Positions 41,211 to 52,830 are shown, counted from the first letter of the stretch. The stretch: 64,000 nt of DNA from Tipula vernalis (GCA_958295665.1 OY282560.1:27425653-27489652), one strand, 5' to 3'. The notes: generated by a model not told the origin, from the letters alone. Program-made: numbers and translations.

Positions 41211-42817
41211 CACTTGGGTGCAAAAAAATCGCACATTGCTCAATTTTCCACAAAAGTGCAAAAATATCAAAAAATTCCAATATTTGTTTAATTTTTTTTA
41301 ATGCAGATTCAAAGTCTATTTCAATACCTATCCAGTGGTACCTTTTTTGAATTTATACGTGCCATCAAACTGATTTTTGGGGGTAAACATCTGAGGTATA
41401 CGTTTTTGTGAATTTGTCAGCATGAAAATTAGTAGTAAAAATCGAATTAAAACATGGAAATCAGAAAAAATATTTTTATTAATAACGAGTATTCCCTCCT
41501 CTGGCCCGAATGACAGCTTCCATTCGATGAAGCATTGATTTCACCAAAGTTTTCACAAAATCATCAGATATCGCCTCCCACTCCTCTACGATCGCCTGTT
41601 GCAGCTCCTGGAGCTCAACTCCACCCGTCCCATATATGTTCGACGGGATTGAGGTCCGGGCTTCAAGCTGGCCACTCCATAACAGGCACATCCACCTCTT
41701 GAAGGTACTGGTATACTACAACAGCCGTATGCGGGCTGGTATTATCCTGCATGAACAGAAAATGTTCACCAATAAACCCGGCAAAAAATACGACATACTC
41801 CTCGAGTACTTCCTCAATGTACCTTTGAGAATTCATTTCTCTTGACCGACCGCCAGTATTGGCTCGGGTGATGAATACAAGATCTGTCTTCGCCTCTAGT
41901 GATATGCCTCCCCAGAACATGCACGATCCACCGCCATACGAGACACGTTCTTGGATGCAACATTGTGCATATCGCTCTCCTTGTCTTCTGTATACTCTTC
42001 CGCGTCCATCGGTGACTCATAATTGTGTGAAACACATCCTGCACTCGTCAGAGAACAGGACTCTACTCCATTCTTCTTCAGTCCAATTCAAATGCTCTCG
42101 AGCGAACTCACGACGGGCTCGTCGGTGGGATGCGGTCAATTTCGGCCCGTTTGCTGGTCTGTGTGCAGTCAGATTAACTTCTTGAAGTCGTCTTGTAACT
42201 GTCCACCAACTGACTTCGACTTCACGAACTTCTTGGAGCCGCCGTCCCAGTTGAACCGCATTCATAGGACGATTTCGCAACGAAGTTGTTACAAGAAAGC
42301 GGTCATCACGCTGTGCTATAGCACGAGGCCGGCCAGATCCTTGTCGCCGTCTGAAGCCACCAGTTTCCTGATATCTCTGCCACACTCGACAAACGGAGAA
42401 TCGGCTCAAATTTAGTTGTCGAGCTACTTCACTTTGGTTCTGCCCCGCATCAATTAGTGCAACCACTTGTGCGGCTACCTCTGGTGTGGTATCCATTTTT
42501 TTGCTCCGGTTGAAGACGTAATTAATAGAGGACCGTTCAGACTAAGCGTCGATATGCGAATGATGACAATTCCGAGCGAGATATTTCATGGCATGCTATT
42601 GTATTGATTTTGTAGAATTATTTTTAGAATTTAATTCGAAAGCCTGCTGTATGCATTTGACAAAAAATCACTTTGTTGGCATGGTACAAGTATAAAAAAG
42701 GTACCACTGGATAGGTATTGAAATAGACTTTGAAAGTTAAACAAATATTGGATTTTTTTGATATTTTTGAACTTTTGTGGAAAATGGAGCAATGTGAGAT
42801 TTTTTTGCACCCAAGTG
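41211..42817 (-). mobile_element. Tc1-like element with ~150-bp inverted repeats, complete but inactive
   Basis: 1,607 bp. Both ends start CACTTGGGTGCAAAAAAATC or one base different, and the inverted repeats extend about 150 bp inward through GGTACCACTGGATAGGTATT, with a short internal indel. TA flanks each side (41209-41210 and 42818-42819). It contains one minus-strand transposase. It sits at the edge of the TGAATTTT array. The words TTTTAGAACTA occur at both flanks (41200-41210 and 42825-42835). Confidence 0.92.
41479..42496 (-). pseudogene. Tc1-type DD34E transposase with two lesions
   Basis: ATG at 42496. The N-terminal HTH pair has MDTTPEVAAQVVALIDAGQN, EVARQLNLSRFSVCRVWQRY and RRQGSGRPRAIAQRDDRFLV. 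The core has WSRVLFSDECRM (first Asp), MFWGGISLEAKTDLVFI, HFLFMQDNTSPHTAVVVYQY (second Asp) and, in continuous reading, SPDLNPVEHIWD (Glu). Counting gives 34 positions between the second Asp and the Glu, so it is DD34E. A frameshift near 42000-42020 and a TGA just before SPDLNPVE (about 41674) break the gene. Near the end is ALVKSMLHRMEAVIRARGG-like sequence. Only these lesions are obvious, so it is relatively young. Confidence 0.92.
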
Positions 42818-42839
42818 TATACAGTTTTAGAACTACCAA

Positions 42840-45800
42840 CAGAATTTTGGCTTAAATGTGGACCGAATTTAAAGCGGAATTTTGGACTGCATGTTATGCT
42901 GAATAATAGCCTAAATTTTATTCTGAATTTTTGGATTAATTTTGGACTTAATTTTGTTTGTGAACTGCATGTCAACTGGCTGATTTCTTAGCTGAATTTT
43001 GTGTAACATTTGAATTTGAATTTTGGGATGAATTTTAAATTGACTTTGTGCTGAAATTTATATAGAATTTTCTATGAAAACAAGCTGAAATTCTTAATTG
43101 GAATTAAATTTTTGCTTAAATTGGGTTTGAAATCTAAGCTAAATTTAGGGTTGCATTTTAAACGAAATTTTCGTTTAAAAATAGGCTAAATTTTTAAAAA
43201 TTCAGCCGAAATCCTGCATAATTATATTCAGGAAAAAAAATCAGCTTAAAATTAACTCCTAAATTTTGCCTGAAACTTAACCCAAAATTTAGCAAAACAA
43301 AATGAAAGAATTTTTAGTTGGTTTTTTACTGACCTTTTCGAATTTCAGCCCTAACTCTCAGATGAATTTCTTGTTGAATTTTTGTCTAATTTTGGTTAAG
43401 ATTAAATATAGACAGAATTTTAGATCGTATTTATGGGCTAAATTTGGAATAATTTTGGGATAAATATTACGCTGAGTTTTGAGTGATTTTATGCTGAATT
43501 TGTTCCTGAATTATCAGGGAATTTTAGGGAACTGAATTTTCGCTTAATGCTAAGTTGAATTCAGCCAAAAGTGTTTGCTCAATTTTGGACTGAGTTTTGT
43601 TCGGAATTTTATGCCGAATTTATGCTTAAACTATCTGAATTTTAAGTAAGGCAGATTTTTTGGTTTAATATTGGTACTGAATCTTGAGATATTCATTTCA
43701 TGCTAAATTTGAATATTGTACTGAACGATTCTCGTACGAGTAATTGAATTTAAAACAAAATTTTCGCTTAATGCTGGGCTGAATTCTGGGAAGAATTTTT
43801 GCTGAATTTTGGGTTAAATGTGGTCTGAATTTTGAGCGTAATATTGAACTGCAATTTATGCTGAATATTAACCTGAATTTTTGGATATATTTTGGACAAA
43901 ATTTTGTTGCTGAACTTTAGGTTAAATTTGTGCCGAATTTTATTAATGCATTTTGGGCTGATTTTTGGTTTATATTTAGATTGAATTTTGGAGTGACTTT
44001 CAACCTACAATTTAGACGAATTTTTAGTTGATTGTTTTTGCCGAATTTTGGGGCAATATTTTGAGAAATTTAAATTTTTTTTTTGGTTCAATTTGTTGGA
44101 ATTTGAATGAAATTTTGGCTTAATACGATATTTGGACGGGATTTTCCACCGTATTTAATGGTTTCACTTTTGCGTAATTGAGGCCGAAGGCTTATTTTTT
44201 AACTCAATTTGAACTGAATGTTGTTTTGAAATTTATTTATATGATCTGAATTTTAAGCTTAGTTTTAGGCGAATTTTATTTTCATTTTTAAGCTGAATTT
44301 TTGGGTTGAATTTTGGGATGAATGTCGGACTGAATTTTGAGATGTATTTTTAGTTTACTTTTAAACAGTATTTGAATATTGGACTGAATTAAAGATGGAT
44401 TTTTTGTGAATTCTCAATGAGTTTGAGGCTGAAAGCAAGCCAAATTTTGAACTTAATTTTCGCTTAATGCTGGGCTGAATTCTGTAAAGAATTTTAGCTG
44501 AAATTGGGACTATAAGCTGAATTTTATATTAAATTTGCTCTGAATGTATGCCAGAATTTTATTCTGAATTTTTGGATAAATTGTTGACTTAATTTTGGTG
44601 CTGAATTTTTGCTTAATTATATATATGAATTTTGAGTCTGACTGTCTGATTTTGAGTTTTATATATGAATTTTGGACTGACGTTTTATTTAATTTAGAAT
44701 TAAATTGAATTTTGGAGTGAATTTCAAGCGAGGTTTTTGTTAAATAATTGTGATAAGTTTTGGGATAAATTTTTAGCTGGAATTTATGCTTATTTCAGGG
44801 ATGAATTTTGGATTGAACCATTGTTGAATTTTTTAAGCTCAAAACAACCTTAGTTTTGAACTGAATTAATTATACACTAGGCTGCATTTTGAAAAGAATT
44901 TTTGGTGAATTTTAGGCTGTAGCTGTACTTTGGCTTAAATGTAATCTGAATTTTAACCTGAGTTTTGGACTGTATTTTAGGCTAAATTTTTATTTTAAAT
45001 ATAATTCAGCCCAAAATTTCCATTTTGGAGATCCATTTGGCTCTATTTGAACATATCAAAAAGCATAACTACTTCGCAACAATGTATGGAACTGCAGAGT
45101 GATCTAGATTAATTATACAAATAGACCATTACCAATAAATTATACTTAAATCTAGAAAAATGTAAGGTTAAGAGTTTCTTCAGGAGAGGAAAGATTATTA
45201 CTAATCCTTATCACATTAATAATCAGCCGCTCGAAAGAGTGACGACATTTAATGATTTGAGAGTCATCTTGGATCATCAGTTGAATTTCCGAGATCATAT
45301 TAACTTAATTGTAGCTAAGTCTAATTGTTTGCTGGCAGTTTGATCCTAAACTTCTAATGTGGCAGAATAAAAGGAATTTACCACCTTATGCAGAGCACTG
45401 TAAAATTGTAATTTTGGAATCACTGATTGACAGGGTTAAAGTTGCGGCTTCTATGCTCATCGTTGATGTGTTAATGGTACGGTTGATTTCACCGAATTTC
45501 TTGCCAATATTAACGTTTATGTGCCCCACAAAACCAGTTCGGGTCAAACATTTTATTTGTTTACCGACTTTTAAGTCTACATATGTGCATAATGCCCCTA
45601 TTCTGGCTTTGTGTCAGCAATTTAAATTGTACTTATTTGATGTCCATGTTATTGTCAAAAAAGTAATTTTTTCCTGTAGATATAAATAAATAAATTAAGC
45701 AAAAAATTCAGCCCAAAATCTCCAATATTATATTCAGCTTAAAATTTACCCCTAAATTTTGCCTGAAATTTATCCTAAAACTCAGCAAGAAACAGATGAA

Positions 45801-47165
45801 TTTTTAGTTGATTTTTTTTTACCGAATTTTGGGCTAAATTAAAGGTAATATTAGAATTTTAGACCATATTTTGGGGTAAATGTATGCTTACTTGTGAACC
45901 GATCTTTTGCTGAATTATGGGATGCCTTTCAGACTGAGTTTTTGAGAGATTTTAATCTAAACTTTAGGTTGAATTTTCGCCTGAATTATCGCATAAACTT
46001 TTATTGAATTTTGAATTAATTTTAGGCCGAAAACAAGCTAAATTAGGAACTTAATTTTTGCCCTTGAGCTGAATTTTAGGAAGGTTTTTCCGTTTCATTT
46101 TGGGATAAATGTTGGATTGAATTTTAAGGTCTAATTTTATGCTGGGTTCGAATATTGGACTAAATTATAACTGAATTAATCTCTTGTTGAATTTTTAATG
46201 AAATTTATGCTTAACGCTGGCTTAGTTTTGAATTCTCGATATAATTTCTACTGAATTTTGGACTGTACTGCAAGTGCCCGGTCTGAATTTTGGATTGCAT
46301 TTTATGCTAAATATTTTTGATTTAATGTTGCTTAATTTTTGACAAATTTGATTTAAGAGATTTTTGGACAGGGTTTTTGACCTTATTATGGGCTAAAATT
46401 TGCTTAATTTTGGGCTGATCTTTTGCTTTGAAGGATTTTAAGCTGAATTTTTTCTTATATTTGAGCAGTTTTTCGGTTTAATTTTGGGATGAATGTTGGA
46501 CTGAATTTTGAGCAGTATTTTTAGTTGAATCTTATCAGTTTGAATAATGGACGGAAATATCGTTGAACTTTTTGTTGAATTTTTGGCAGAAAGCGTGCTA
46601 AAGTTTGAACTCAATCTTCCCTTGGACTGTACTGTAAGCTGAATTTGGGTTTAAATATGGCCCGAATTTTAAGCGGAATTTTGGTATCCACTTTATGCTC
46701 AATAGTCAGAATTTTTGCTTAATTTTAAGCTGAATTTTATTTATGAATTTTAGGCTAATTTTTTGCTGAATTTTGGGTTACATTTTCGAATGAATTTTAG
46801 AGTGACTTTTGCACTGAATTCTGTGATGACTGTAACTGTATTTTTTTTTAAATGTGGTCTGAATTTCAAACTGAATTTTTGACCGTATTTTAAGCTAAAC
46901 TTTCATTTAAATATAGACATTTCGACAGGCTTTTAGGCCATAATATGAACTAAACTTTTCCATAATTGTGCGCTGATATTTTGATGACTGCTGGACTGAA
47001 TTCTGGCAAACATTTTTGTTCAATTTTAGGTAAATTTTACACTGAATTATCACTGCATTTTGTGTTGAATTTCTTGTATGGTCCGAATATGGTCCGAATT
47101 ATAAGCGGAATTTTGGTTTCCATTTTATGCTCAATAATGGTATGAATTTTATGCTCTCAACATTT
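42840..47165. repeat. Degenerate tandem array based on TGAATTTT
   Basis: About 4.3 kb built from words such as GCTGAATTTTGGACTGAATT at spacings mostly 10-25 bp. The phrase GAATTTTGG / GAATTTTAGGCT recurs many dozens of times. No rigid period is visible by eye, so it is a highly diverged minisatellite. It is interrupted by a LINE fragment (about 45080-45690). A second half lies at 54083-55000 beyond a composite insert. The small ORFs inside it, such as 42758-42991, are by-products. Confidence 0.8.
45080..45690 (+). pseudogene. LINE (jockey/CR1-like) RT C-terminal fragment
   Basis: Plus-strand frames show LNLEKCKV, then RVTTFNDLRVILDHQLNFRD, the post-RT segment DLGV.LD..L.F..HI. The frame 45357-45689 contains LPPYAEHCKIVILESLIDRV, VLMVRLISPNFLPIL and LTFMCPTKPVRV, the C-terminal tail of ORF2 in jockey- or CR1-like LINEs. 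A piece between the two is deleted. The region sits inside the TGAATTTT array, so it is a 5'-truncated insertion into it. No poly-A tail is obvious; the end is AT-rich (AAATAAATAAATTAAG). Confidence 0.65.
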
Positions 47166-47680
47166 AATAAAACTGTAATATATCTTTTTAAAACATTATT
47201 ACATTTATATTTCTAATTATCTTATTTAATAATATTAATAAAAAAATTAAAAATTATTTATATACACACACATTTGGTTATTGTTGGATTTAATTTAAAG
47301 GATATTTGGATGATTATAAAAAGAACATTATTATCTGAAACTAAACTGTTGCGGAAATAGGGATTATATTATATAGTTAGTTAGAGGTGGGAAGGATTTT
47401 TTCGATTAAAGTTTTAAAAGTTTATAAAGGATTTGTATTTATAATTGATAATCGGCCAAAGTTTAGGAAAGAAGTTTTAGGTTTATTAGGGTGTTCAGCT
47501 TTTTGCTTTAAATGGTTGTAAGAATTAAAGGAAAGGCATTGGAGGTTTTAAAACACGGCTAATATTGAAATATAATCAAGAATATTTAGTAAAGTTATAT
47601 GGTTCTCAATGTGTAGAGGTTTGGAAGTTGATAGAAATGAATGAATTTGAAGGACATTGGAGGTATAAGTGTTGTATGGG
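47166..47680. other. AT-rich start of the composite insert
   Basis: No recognisable content. The TGAATTTT array ends at about 47165. Confidence 0.35.
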
Positions 47681-48110
47681 TATTATTATTATTATTATAG
47701 GAGGGTCATGCGGGCGATCAGCCACTTCGTACTGCGACCTAAAAGATCTATTGTGCTGGCCCCTGCTTAATTATCCGTCCAGTCAATATTCAGGTTCTTA
47801 ATGAACTTGCCTCCCGGTACGTAATAAATACTATCTGGGTTTATTGCTCTCCCTCCTAGATGTTTACTACAGCATATTGTAGTTCCGCTAGAAAGACGGT
47901 AGCATTGGAGCTGAAGGACTTCGAGAGGGTTGTGCCACTCCCGTATATTCTTACTCCTGCCCCGTATTCCGTTTGATTTTACTCTTACGAGTTGTTGGGA
48001 ATTGCAAATCACCTGTAGTTCACCCAGCTTTACTACAGGAAGGCTAAATAAAACTGGAGGGTGCCTGGTATCCAGAGTCCGCATATTTTGGGCTGATTAA
48101 CCTATCAGCC
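47681..48110 (-). pseudogene. LINE 3' end fragment with (TAA)n tail
   Basis: On the minus strand the sequence runs through a 105-aa frame (48084-47767) ending NLNIDWTDN, then about 80 bp of G+C-richer sequence, and finishes in CCTCC(TAA)n at 47681-47698. Tails of TAA repeats are typical of I-clade LINEs rather than poly-A families. The reading frame shows no clear RT or endonuclease motif, so it would be 3' terminal ORF2/UTR. The TAA tail plus orientation is the main evidence. Confidence 0.45.
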
Positions 48111-48228
48111 ATTCATCTTTCGGCATATGCTGTTCTACCTTAGATTAGGATTTTTTGTCAAGGTTTTTTCCTTTAGCGCCGTACTTTAGACTGTGCCAAA
48201 TGGCCAAAAATGTGCCAAGTGGCCTTAG

Positions 48229-48441
48229 TTACCAGTGGTCCACGAGGAGGCAGCACGTACACTTGCGAATTGTGAACAGGTTACCCCTTACACAATTGTA
48301 CCCATCACGCAGCTGCCTAATGACAAGACCAGAACAGCTCACGTGATGCGCACTCTACTGGAAGGTTACGAAGCTGGTAGATTAATCTACTCAACTTTGG
48401 GCCTCCCTCCTTCCAATAGACGCCAAACCACCGTTGTATGG
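48229..48441 (+). CDS. Orphan exon-like ORF ending at a consensus donor
   Basis: The frame is open from a stop at 48226 through 48441. It starts LPVVHEEAARTLANCEQVTP, continues ITQLPNDKTRTAHVMRTLLE and GYEAGRLIYSTLGLPPSNRR, and ends TTVVW just before GTAAGT (48442), a perfect donor. It is G+C-richer than its neighbours and not obviously decayed. Possible acceptors (TTTCCTTTAG at 48176, CCTTAG at 48228) are weaker, and a stop lies between the first of these and the frame. I recognise no protein family. It may be a captured host exon within the composite insert or part of an unfamiliar element. Confidence 0.4.
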
Positions 48442-48499
48442 GTAAGTATTGGTTTTCGTCATAACTTAGGAAATAGACTTCAGTTCACTTTTAAGTTAA

Positions 48500-50060
48500 A
48501 AGGAGTACTGATCAAATAAAACCTGATACTTGAGTCGGAGGTAGGAATTAGAGGTGAGTGGGGTAGGAGCATTCATAGTGAAATAAACATATATTCTCCC
48601 TTGCTCTTTCTCATCCATGCACCCAATTGACTCACTAGAATCGGACTCTGATATTGAATAAATTTCAGCGGCAGCGTTTTGCAATTCAATCCGATGAGAA
48701 AGCATGTCCTCCCATTGGAAAGAAGTAGTTTCATAATATTTTAAATTTTGTTGAAGAGAGTCATTCCAGGTAAAACAGGGTCGTCCTATTTTTTTCCGGT
48801 CCAGCAGTGTAGGTTGATGCTGCTGTTAGTAGATGTGTGGGTCCTCGACGATAAATATGTCCCCAATAATTGATTCGGTGGGCTTTGATTCGTTTTGTTA
48901 TGGTTTTACCATTTAGAATGTCTTTGACTTTTCTTAATGGTGGCTTGTGGATACTAAATTCTAATAGTTTTCGAAGGAAAAGGGATTCGTATTTTCGTAA
49001 GTAAGTAAGAGCAGCTGTTTTAAGGCCGTAAGTAAGCAAGGGAACTATCCCGGTGTTGTACATAGTAATGGCGGTTTGTGCTGGAATATTGTTTCGTACA
49101 ATATTATTTGCTTGACGACATCGAGTCCTAATTGTGAATGGTCTACTAAGTTGGGAGGTTTAATATGTGCCTAGATATCGCATCATTTTAACTACGGTAA
49201 AGGTGATACCTGATATAATAAATGTATTAGGCGGATCAAAAGATGAATTGGGGTCTCGAATGAGACTGGTACACTTCTGGGGATTTACGTTAACTCCAGC
49301 GAATTTTAAGTCGGTTAATAGTTCATTTAAAATCGGTTGTAAAGTAGTGATATTTCGGGTGATTAAAACAAGGTCATCAGCATAGACAAAAATAAGTGGT
49401 AATTGAAGATGGTCACGCTGCTCTAGTTTGAGCTCGGGGAACCGGTCGAATAGCCGGGGTGATACTGGACAACCTTGCTTGACACCTTTGTTTTTTTTAC
49501 CTTCTCAGTAGTTAATTGAACCATTTGATAGAGGTGGTTTTCCAAAAACAAGCTATGATTATTCGGTTGACCAAATAATGGGGTATATACTGCTGAAGAC
49601 ATTCGATTACTGTGTTTCAAATGCCTTTGCTAGGTCAAGTGATAATATGTATATTCGATGGCCGGCTCGCTATTCTTTATCAAGGATACGACGTGAGAAC
49701 AGATCTGTTCAATTAAGGCATAAAGGGAACGAATTATGTTATCTGGAGCGTATTTAATCAGATCAATGGGAACCCCGTCTTGCCAGGCGGCAGTACCAGA
49801 TCGGATGAACTTGATCGTCATTTGGATCTTATCTTGAGTGGGAGGTGGTCCTTGTGGGTGATGATCGATCTCCTCTATAAGTGGAGGACAGTCACCTTCG
49901 GATTTTTTCAACTCATTATACCAGGTGGAAATAGGGAGGTAAAGTGACCGGTTCTTTTGGGAGGTTCTTCTATACTGTCTAAAAAAGTGATATGTCCTAT
50001 ATAATCGGCCAGAGGGTTTAACATTTGCTAATTTTGTAAAAAATTCTTGACATTCTAGGG
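48500..50060 (-). pseudogene. LINE ORF2 reverse transcriptase (same family as 20560-21650)
   Basis: Minus-strand order: IDHHPQGPPPTQDKIQMTIK, then WQDGVPIDLIKYAPDNIIRS (49911-49630, RT-0/1), GVKQGCPVSPRLFDRFPELK, EQRDHLQLPLIFVYADDLVL (about 49490-49380; catalytic YADD intact), GITFTVVKMMRYLGTY, YNTGIVPLLTYGLKTAALTY and KAHRINYWGHIYRRGPTHLL (49063-48761). In a new frame follow RPCFTWNDSLQQNLKYY and an acidic tail (SISESDSSESIGC) to about 48500. The part containing motif A is missing. At least four frame changes. The upstream endonuclease is absent, so the copy is 5' truncated or deleted. Confidence 0.82.
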
Positions 50061-50093
50061 TTCTATGCTAGGAATATTCATTATTTAAATTTC

Positions 50094-50310
50094 GTCTGTC
50101 TGTCAGTCTATCAGTCTGTCAGTCTGTCAGTCTGTCAGTCTGTCAGTCTGTCAGTCTGTCAGTCTGTCAGTCTGTCAGTCTGTCAGTCTGTCAGTCTGTC
50201 AGTCTGTCAGTCTGTCAGTCTGTCAGTCTGTCAGTCTGTCAGTCTGTCAGTCTGTCAGTCTGTCAGTCTGTCAGTCTGTCAGTCTGTCAGTCTGTCAGTC
50301 TGTCTGTGTC
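50094..50310. repeat. (CTGTCAGT)n microsatellite
   Basis: From 50110 to about 50304 the 8-bp unit CTGTCAGT repeats almost without error, roughly 24 times, preceded by a few variant units and followed by TGTCTGTGTCC. A shorter, diverged version (CTGTCAGTCGGTCAG...) precedes the homologous sequence at 52441-52490. Both sit at the same position in two copies of the same element. Confidence 0.9.
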
Positions 50311-50587
50311 CTCTCTACAGCCCAGATGGTTTAATCAATCGAACTAAAACTTCAGATTTAAGCTTTTTTGATCATTTGGCCTAGTGAATTTTATTCCAAA
50401 TCGGCTAACCAGAAGTGGCCACTCCCTTGGTCCAGAAAATTTGTTTTGCAAATATCTTAAAAAGTATAAGGTTTACAAAAAACTACTTAATACAAATTGT
50501 TTCCAAAATTTAAAAACAAATAAAAATAAAGTTTCTAAAAATTCTCTGTTCGTAAAAGAAAGTCGTGTGTTGGCCACACCTCAATTT
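50305..50587. repeat. Non-autonomous element body, copy 1
   Basis: About 280 bp starting GTCCTCTCTACAGCCCAGAT and including AATCGAACTAAAACTTCAGA, CCAAATCGGCTAACCAGAAG and AAAGAAAGTCGTGTGTTGGC. It is repeated at about 52497-52820 with roughly 85-90 percent identity by eye. A GTCT-rich microsatellite next to a short conserved body resembles DINE/mini-me type (Helitron-like non-autonomous) elements of flies. Confidence 0.6.
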
Positions 50588-52316
50588 TAACTAGGAAATT
50601 GAGGGACCTATTCCATGTGCTAGCGAAATCTTTATCATCATTGTTGAGTGCGATTTCCAAAAAACAATTTCGTAGAACTTTTACTAAACGAACGATTCGT
50701 ATGGATTAGGGTTTTCTAACTAGGTAATTAAGGGACCTATTCCACGTGCTAGCCAAACCTTTGTCATCATTGTTGAGTGCGATTTCCAAAAAATAATTTC
50801 GTAGAACTTTTATTAAACGAACGATCCGTATGGATTAGGGTTTTCTAACTAGGTAATTAAGGGACCTATTCCATGTGCTAGCCAAACCTTTGTCATCATT
50901 GTTGGCAATGGCCGATATTGGCCCTTGGGAGTTGAGTGCGATTTCCAAAAAATAATTTTGCAGATCTTTTACTAAACGAACGATCCGTATGGATTAGGGT
51001 TTTCTAACTAGGTAATTATAGGACGTATTCCATGTGCTAGCGAAACCTTTGTCATCATTGTTGAGTGCGATTTCCAAAAAATAATTTCGTAGAACTTTTA
51101 TTAAACGAACGATTCGTATGGATTAGGGTTTTCTAACTAGGTATTTGAGGGACCTATTCTATGTGCTAGCCAAACCTTTGTCATCATTGTTCGCAATGGC
51201 CGATATTGGCCCTTGGGAGTTGAGTGCGATTTCCAAAAAATAATTTTGCAGATCTTTTACTAAACGAACGATCCGTATGGATTAGGGTTTTCTAACTAGG
51301 TAATTATAGGACGTATTCCATGTGCTAGCAAAACCTTTGTCATCATTGTTGAGTGCGATTTCCAAAAAATAATTTCGTAGAACTTTTATTAAACGAACGA
51401 TTCGTATGGATCAGGGTTTTCTAACTAGGTATTTGAGGGACCTATTCTATGTGCTAGCCAAACCTTTGTCATCATTGTTGGCAATGGCCGATATTGGCCC
51501 TTGGGAGTTGGGTGCGATTTCCAAAAAATAATTTTGCAGAACTTTTACTAAACGAACGATTCGTATGGATTAGGGTTTTCTAACTAGGTAATTAAGGGAC
51601 CTATTCCACGTGCTAGCCAAACCTTTGTCATCATTGTTGAGTGCGATTTCCAAAAAATAATTTCGTAGAACTTTTATTAAACGAACGATTCGTATGGATC
51701 AGGGTTTTCTAACTAGGTATTTGAGGGACCTATTCTATGTGCTAGCCAAACCTTTGTCATCATTGTTGGCAATGGCCGATATTGGCCCTTGGGAGTTGGG
51801 TGCGATTTCCAAAAAATAATTTTGCAGAACTTTTACTAAACGAACGATTCGTATGGATTAGGGTTTTCTAACTAGGTAATTAAGGGGCCTATTCCATGTG
51901 CTAGCCAAACCTTTGTCATCATTGTTGGCAATGGCCGATATTGGCCCTTGGGAGTTGAGTGCGATTTCCAAAAAATAATTTTGCAGAACTTTTACTAAAC
52001 GAACGATCCGTATGGATTAGGGTTTTCTAACTAGGTAATTATAGGACGTATTCCATGTGCTAGCGAAACCTTTGTCATCATTGTTGAGTGCGATTTCCAA
52101 AAAATAATTTCGTAGAACTTTTATTAAACGAACGATTCGTATGGATTAGGGTTTTCTAACTAGGTATTTGAGGGACCTATTCTATGTGCTAGCCAAACCT
52201 TTGTCATCATTGTTCGCAATGGCCGATATTGGCCCTTGGGAGTTGAGTGCGATTTCCAAAAAATAATTTTGCAGAACTTTTACTAAACGAACGATTCGTA
52301 TGAATTAGGGTTTTTA
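50588..52316. repeat. Satellite of 129-bp (S) and 159-bp (L) monomers, mostly alternating
   Basis: Taking TAACTAGG as the phase, starts occur at 50588, 50717, 50846, 51005, 51134, 51293, 51422, 51581, 51710, 51869, 52028 and 52157, ending at about 52316. Spacings are 129,129,159,129,159,129,159,129,159,159,129,159: twelve monomers in the order S S L S L S L S L L S L. L differs from S by a 30-bp block containing GGCAATGGCCGATATTGGCC then CTTGGGA. Monomers are highly similar and share CGAACGATTCGTATGGATTA. The array lies between the two copies of the non-autonomous element body. Confidence 0.93.
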
Positions 52317-52830
52317 CTTTCTTTTACTCTAGTAAAATAAAGTATAGTAATCATTAAAATTTTGAACCTTGAGATTTTTAGAAATTTATTTGTTTTTAGG
52401 TCCGCTGAGTCCGAAAAAGTGGGTTTCGAAATGGTGTCTCTGTCTGTCTGTCAGTCGGTCAGTCTGTTAGTCTGTTAGTCTGTCAGTCTGTCTGTGTCCT
52501 CTCTACAGCCCAGATGGTTTAATCAATCGAACTGAAACTTCAGATTTAAGCTTTTTTGATAAATTGAGAGGTACCAGTGAATTTTACTCCAAATCGGCTA
52601 ACCGGAAGTGCCACTCCCTTGGTCCAGAAAATTTATTTTGCAAATATCTTAAAAAGTATAAGGTTTACAAAAAACTACGAAATACAAAATGTTTCCAAAA
52701 ATTAAAAACAAATAAAAATAAAAAATAAAAAATTAAAAAAAAAAATTAAGAAAAAAATAAAATTTCTCAAAATTCTCTGTTCGTAAAAGAAAGTCGTGTA
52801 TTGGCCACACCTCCATTTTTTTAGCTTATG
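52317..52830. repeat. Non-autonomous element, copy 2
   Basis: Contains AGGTCCGCTGAGTCCGAAAA, GTGGGTTTCGAAATGGTGTC, a short GTCT-rich microsatellite (52437-52490), then the same body as copy 1, ending in an A-rich tract (52720-52760) and GTCGTGTATTGGCCACACCT. The first block is the part that copy 1 lacks in recognisable form. No ORF; mobilisation would need a Helitron in trans if the family call is right. Confidence 0.6.

Noticed and set aside
50094..52316. CRISPR-like array (regular repeats with spacers)
   Set aside because: The units are contiguous tandem monomers with no unique spacers, in a eukaryotic transposon context; no Cas-like gene.
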